NCBI RefSeq assembly: GCF_003598715.1
Contig: NZ_QZFU01000023.1
Coordinates: 496,001 to 560,000, forward strand
Origin: Nocardia panacis
GTDB taxonomy: Bacteria; Actinomycetota; Actinomycetes; Mycobacteriales; Mycobacteriaceae
Direction of reading: 5' to 3'
DNA length: 64,000 nt
Shown one piece after another: positions 60,803 through 64,000 of this stretch. Below the pieces are notes generated by a model. It was not told the DNA's origin. It searched no databases and saw nothing but the letters and a program-made list of their open reading frames with translations. Each line of letters begins with the position of its first letter. The first letter of the stretch is position 1. A program made the position numbers and the translations under genes.

Positions 60803-61783
60803 ATGCTGGCTTTCCTTGTCCGCCGCCTACTCGGCGGGATCGTGATCCTGCTGGTGATCTGCGCGGGCACCTTCGCTCTTTTCTATATCGCCCCCGGTAG
60901 CAATGTCGCGAGGTTGGCCTGCGGGAAGACCTGCACGCCCGAACTTGTCGCCGCGGTGGCCCATCAGATGGGCGTCGACCAACCTGTCTGGCAGCAGTTC
61001 CTCGACTATCTCACCGGAATCTTCGCAGGCCGCACCATCGGCGACACCGACTGTGCCGCGCCGTGTCTCGGCTATTCCTTCCACAACCACCGCCCGGTGC
61101 TCGACACCATCATCGACCGGATACCCGTCACTTTCTCGCTTACCATCGGCGCGGCGGTGATCTTCCTGATCGTCGGCGTCGGTCTGGGCTTGCTGGCCGC
61201 GCTGCGCCGGGGCAAGCTCGCCGACAAGATCGCCAAGGGCTTCGCGGTGCTCGGCGGCGCGCAGCAGATCTTCGTCCTCGGCCCGTTCCTGCTGTTCCTG
61301 TTCGTCTACTCGACGCGAATCATGAACGTGCCCAGCTACACTCCGTTGCTCACCGATCCGGTGCGCTGGGCGACGGGCCTGGTGCTGCCGTGGGTCTGCC
61401 TGGCCATCATCAGCGCCGCCTACTACGCGCGATTGACCAGATCGTCGATGGTGGAGGTGCTCAACGAGGACTACATCCGCACCGTGCGCGCCAAGGGGAT
61501 GGGTCCGGCGAATGTGTATCTCAAACACGCCTTTCGGGGCACCATGAGTCCGATCGCCACCCTGCTCGGCCTCGATATCGCCGTACTGCTCGGCGGGGCC
61601 ATCATCACCGAGACCGTCTTCAATCTGCCCGGCATCGGCCAGTTGGCCGCGAATTCCATTCAGGATTCCGATCTTCCGGTGATGATGGCGGTGGTGCTGC
61701 TGGCGGCGACCGCGATCGTGGTGGCCAATATCGTGGTCGACCTGATCTACGCGTTCATCGATCCGAGAGTGAGACTGCGATGA
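60803..61783 (+). CDS. Peptide ABC importer permease, DppB type
   Basis: A 326-residue permease with six helices starting MLAFLVRRLLGGIVILLVICAGTFALFYIAPGS. The periplasmic segment between helices 1 and 2 has three cysteines (LACGKTCTP; DCAAPCLGY) that may form disulfides, uncommon in DppB. ATVRAKGMGPANVYLKHAFRGTMSPIATL-like TVRAKGMGPANVYLKHAFRG is the EAA loop. Coupled to the ATPase gene by ATGA. Confidence 0.9.
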   Translation: MLAFLVRRLLGGIVILLVICAGTFALFYIAPGSNVARLACGKTCTPELVAAVAHQMGVDQPVWQQFLDYLTGIFAGRTIGDTDCAAPCLGYSFHNHRPVLDTIIDRIPVTFSLTIGAAVIFLIVGVGLGLLAALRRGKLADKIAKGFAVLGGAQQIFVLGPFLLFLFVYSTRIMNVPSYTPLLTDPVRWATGLVLPWVCLAIISAAYYARLTRSSMVEVLNEDYIRTVRAKGMGPANVYLKHAFRGTMSPIATLLGLDIAVLLGGAIITETVFNLPGIGQLAANSIQDSDLPVMMAVVLLAATAIVVANIVVDLIYAFIDPRVRLR

Positions 61784-62808
61784 CCATCCTTTCGCTGCGG
61801 GATCTGCTGGTGCACTTCCGCACCGAGGACGGTGTGGTCAAGGCCGTGGACGGTCTGTCATTCGATCTGCGGCGGCGCACCACGCTCGGGATCGTAGGCG
61901 AATCCGGGTCGGGCAAGAGTGTGGCCACCATGGCGATCCTCGGCCTGCACGACCGCACCACGACCACCGTCGGCGGCCGGATCCTTTTCGAGGGAACGGA
62001 TTTGGCGCAGGCGTCGGAGCGGACCATGCACCAGTATCGGGGCAAGCGGATCTCGATGATCTTCCAGGATCCGCTCACCGCGCTCTCGCCGTACTACACC
62101 ATCGGCGATCAGATCGTCGAGACCTACCGCAGACATACCGGCGCGAGTCGAAAACGCGCCCGCGCCAGGGCAATCGAGATGCTGGGCAAGGTCGGCATCC
62201 CGCAGCCGCAACGCCGAGCCGACGACTATCCGCACCAATTCTCCGGCGGTATGCGGCAGCGGGCCATGATCGCCATCGCCCTGTGCTGCGATCCGGATCT
62301 GCTCATCGCCGACGAACCCACCACGGCACTGGATGTGACGGTGCAGGCGCAGATCCTGGACCTGCTGCGCGACCTGCAACAAGAGTTCAACACGGCGATC
62401 ATCCTGATCACCCACGATATGGGTGTGGTCGCGCAGATGGCCGATGAGGTTCTGGTCATGTACGCGGGGCGGGGCATAGAGCGGGGCGGGGCGCACGAAG
62501 TGCTGAGACAACCGCGTCACCCCTACAGTTGGGGCCTGCTGTCGTCCATCCCGCACCTCGGCGGCGATGTCGAGCACCCGCTGACTCCCGTGCGCGGCAC
62601 ACCGCCGAGCCTGATCGACGTACCGCCGGGATGCCCCTTCCATCCCCGCTGCGACTATGTGACGCGCGTCGACGGCGCGCGCTGCGAAACCGAACGGCCG
62701 CAACTCGTTTCGGAGCGGAGCGCGGCCTGCCACCTGGCCGACACCGCAGCCGACCGCATCTTCGGCGACGAGATCCGGCCCAAGCTCAGCACCGGGAAGG
62801 CGTCATGA
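61780..62808 (+). CDS. Peptide ABC importer ATPase, DppD type
   Basis: A 342-residue ATPase. Walker A GESGSGKS, Q-loop MIFQDPLTALSP, signature FSGGMRQR, Walker B LLIADEPTTALD and switch His THDM are all present. The C-terminal oligopeptide domain with CPFHPRCDYVTRVDGARC binds an Fe-S cluster in characterised DppD relatives. ATGA overlap with both neighbours. Confidence 0.93.
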   Translation: MTILSLRDLLVHFRTEDGVVKAVDGLSFDLRRRTTLGIVGESGSGKSVATMAILGLHDRTTTTVGGRILFEGTDLAQASERTMHQYRGKRISMIFQDPLTALSPYYTIGDQIVETYRRHTGASRKRARARAIEMLGKVGIPQPQRRADDYPHQFSGGMRQRAMIAIALCCDPDLLIADEPTTALDVTVQAQILDLLRDLQQEFNTAIILITHDMGVVAQMADEVLVMYAGRGIERGGAHEVLRQPRHPYSWGLLSSIPHLGGDVEHPLTPVRGTPPSLIDVPPGCPFHPRCDYVTRVDGARCETERPQLVSERSAACHLADTAADRIFGDEIRPKLSTGKAS

Positions 62809-63836
62809 CCGCACAGACACCGCTGCTCACGGCGACCGGCCTGCAGATGCATTTCCCCATCCGCACCGGGTTCGTCTTCAAACGCCACACGGCCGCGGTG
62901 CGCGCGGTGGACGGAATCGACCTGAGTATCGGGGCGGGTCAGGCATTCGGCCTGGTGGGCGAGTCCGGCTGCGGCAAATCCACCACCGGGCGCATGCTGG
63001 CTCGGCTACTCGAACCCACCGCGGGCAGCATCGTCTACGACGGGCGCGATATCACCCACCGCACCCGTCGCGAGCTCACGCCCATCCGCTCGCAGATCCA
63101 GATGATCTTCCAGGACCCGTACTCCTCGCTGAACCCGCGCCAGACCGTTGGCGCGATCATCTCCGCGCCGATGGAGATCAATGGCATCAAACCGCCCGGC
63201 GGTCGCCACAATCGGGTGCGCGAACTACTCGAGACGGTCGGGTTGAATCCCGAACACTTCAACCGGTTTCCGCACGAATTCTCCGGCGGGCAGCGGCAGC
63301 GCATCGGCGTGGCTCGCGCGCTGGCGCTGCAACCCCGGCTGATCATCGCCGACGAACCGGTGTCCGCGCTGGATGTCTCCATTCAGGCGCAGGTGGTCAA
63401 CCTGTTGCAGCGTTTGCAGCGCGAGCTCGGCATCGCCTTCGTCTTCATCGCCCACGACCTGGCGGTGGTGCGACATTTCAGCGAGCGGGTCGCGGTCATG
63501 TATTTGGGCAAGATCGTGGAGGTCGCCGATCGCGCCGACCTCTACGGCCGACCGCACCACCCCTACACCCAAGCGCTGCTGTCCTCGGTGCCCGAGGCCG
63601 ATCCCGACAGCGCCCGACATCGGGAACGGATCCGCCTCACCGGCGATGTTCCCTCGCCCATCGATCCGCCTTCCGGATGCCGGTTTCGCACGCGCTGCTG
63701 GAAGGCGCAGGCGATCTGCGCCGAACAGGAGCCGCCGCTGGTGCAGTTGGGCGCGGCCACCGACGGTCATCGGGCGGCGTGTCATTTTCCGGAGCCGCGA
63801 CAGGTGCTCGCGCGGGAGTTCGCGGCGGCGCCGTAG
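62805..63836 (+). CDS. Peptide ABC importer ATPase, DppF type
   Basis: A 343-residue ATPase. Walker A GESGCGKS, QMIFQDPYSSLNPRQTVG, signature FSGGQRQR, Walker B LIIADEPVSALD, switch AHDLAVV. C-terminal SGCRFRTRCWKAQAIC is the Fe-S/peptide domain motif. Last gene of the importer operon; the gene on the other strand begins to converge right after its stop. Confidence 0.93.
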   Translation: MTAQTPLLTATGLQMHFPIRTGFVFKRHTAAVRAVDGIDLSIGAGQAFGLVGESGCGKSTTGRMLARLLEPTAGSIVYDGRDITHRTRRELTPIRSQIQMIFQDPYSSLNPRQTVGAIISAPMEINGIKPPGGRHNRVRELLETVGLNPEHFNRFPHEFSGGQRQRIGVARALALQPRLIIADEPVSALDVSIQAQVVNLLQRLQRELGIAFVFIAHDLAVVRHFSERVAVMYLGKIVEVADRADLYGRPHHPYTQALLSSVPEADPDSARHRERIRLTGDVPSPIDPPSGCRFRTRCWKAQAICAEQEPPLVQLGAATDGHRAACHFPEPRQVLAREFAAAP

Positions 63837-64000
63837 TCAGTTCGGTGGCGGCACCACCGGGGTGAGGAGTATTCGGCCCGTGGTGGCGACGGTTTGTTCG
63901 AGCGCGCGCTCGGTCATGGCGCGCACCTCGCCGTTGTCGCGCTGCGCCCACAGGATTTCGACGGTGGCCGAAACGGTGTCGCGCGACTTGGCGACGCTGA
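63837..64000 (-). CDS. C-terminal part of an unrecognised protein (cut by window edge)
   Basis: The last ~53 codons on the minus strand end TATTGRILLTPVVPPPN, preceded by SRDTVSATVEILWAQRDNGE and VRAMTERALEQTV. Codon use looks coding. The family cannot be told from this piece. Its stop abuts the DppF stop, so the genes converge. Confidence 0.5.
   Translation of the reverse strand, partial: SVAKSRDTVSATVEILWAQRDNGEVRAMTERALEQTVATTGRILLTPVVPPPN

Overview
The window is high-GC actinobacterial DNA with dense genes, many GTG starts, ATGA/GTGA stop-start overlaps and few strong T-tailed terminators. Gene content (MpaB-type oxygenases, an LmeA/DUF2993 protein, many TetR/GntR/MarR regulators, a KstD-like flavoprotein) fits a mycolate-containing actinomycete. 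Nocardia or a close relative is my inference; no 16S gene is present to prove it.

Region 1 (1-4.3 kb) is the 5' part of a lasso-peptide cluster on the minus strand: two tandem 45-residue precursors, an asparagine-synthetase-like cyclase, a fused protease/leader-recognition protein and the start of an ABC exporter, coupled by overlapping codons. The two precursors lie on a ~600-bp tandem duplication and each is followed by the same long hairpin. Region 2 (4.3-22 kb) holds small-molecule and regulatory genes: a TetX-like flavin monooxygenase with methyltransferase and divergent TetR, a two-component system, a Tat-exported serine hydrolase, secreted proteins, an M24 peptidase-like protein and an MpaB oxygenase. 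Several genes here are internally deleted remnants.

Region 3 (22-34 kb) is accessory. It has a CDI-type immunity gene beside a frameshifted type-28 polymorphic toxin, pieces of an IS transposase, an IstB helper and at least three tyrosine recombinases, a galE scrap, a HEAT-repeat protein and a tRNA-Pro(GGG). Between the tRNA and a TetR gene is a non-coding array (33231-33725): about four copies of a ~130-nt repeat, each carrying three 5-bp hairpins whose 7-nt loop is almost always CTCAAAA. Loop and stem match a tRNA anticodon arm (U33, anticodon mostly CAA), but D- and T-arms are absent. This is the most unusual structure in the window.

Region 4 (34-57.8 kb) is catabolic and regulatory. TetR/SRPBCC and TetR/KstD-like pairs have clear palindromic operators. 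A lutABC L-lactate operon faces its FadR-type regulator across a duplicated operator. Next come an MFS carrier, a FAH-family hydrolase with a GntR regulator, a 2-hydroxyacid dehydrogenase, a metallo-beta-lactamase-fold protein that has lost its HxHxDH ligands, an SDR, a zinc alcohol dehydrogenase and a GH78 alpha-L-rhamnosidase. Together these suggest rhamnoside scavenging through a non-phosphorylating deoxy-sugar route ending in pyruvate plus L-lactate, with LutABC burning the lactate; this is inference from neighbourhood. Two phosphotransferases, an SDR, LmeA-like and MarR/DUF4267 genes follow.

Region 5 (57.9-63.8 kb) is a complete oligopeptide/dipeptide-type ABC importer: permease C, lipoprotein binding protein, permease B and two ATPases. 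A partial minus-strand gene closes the window.
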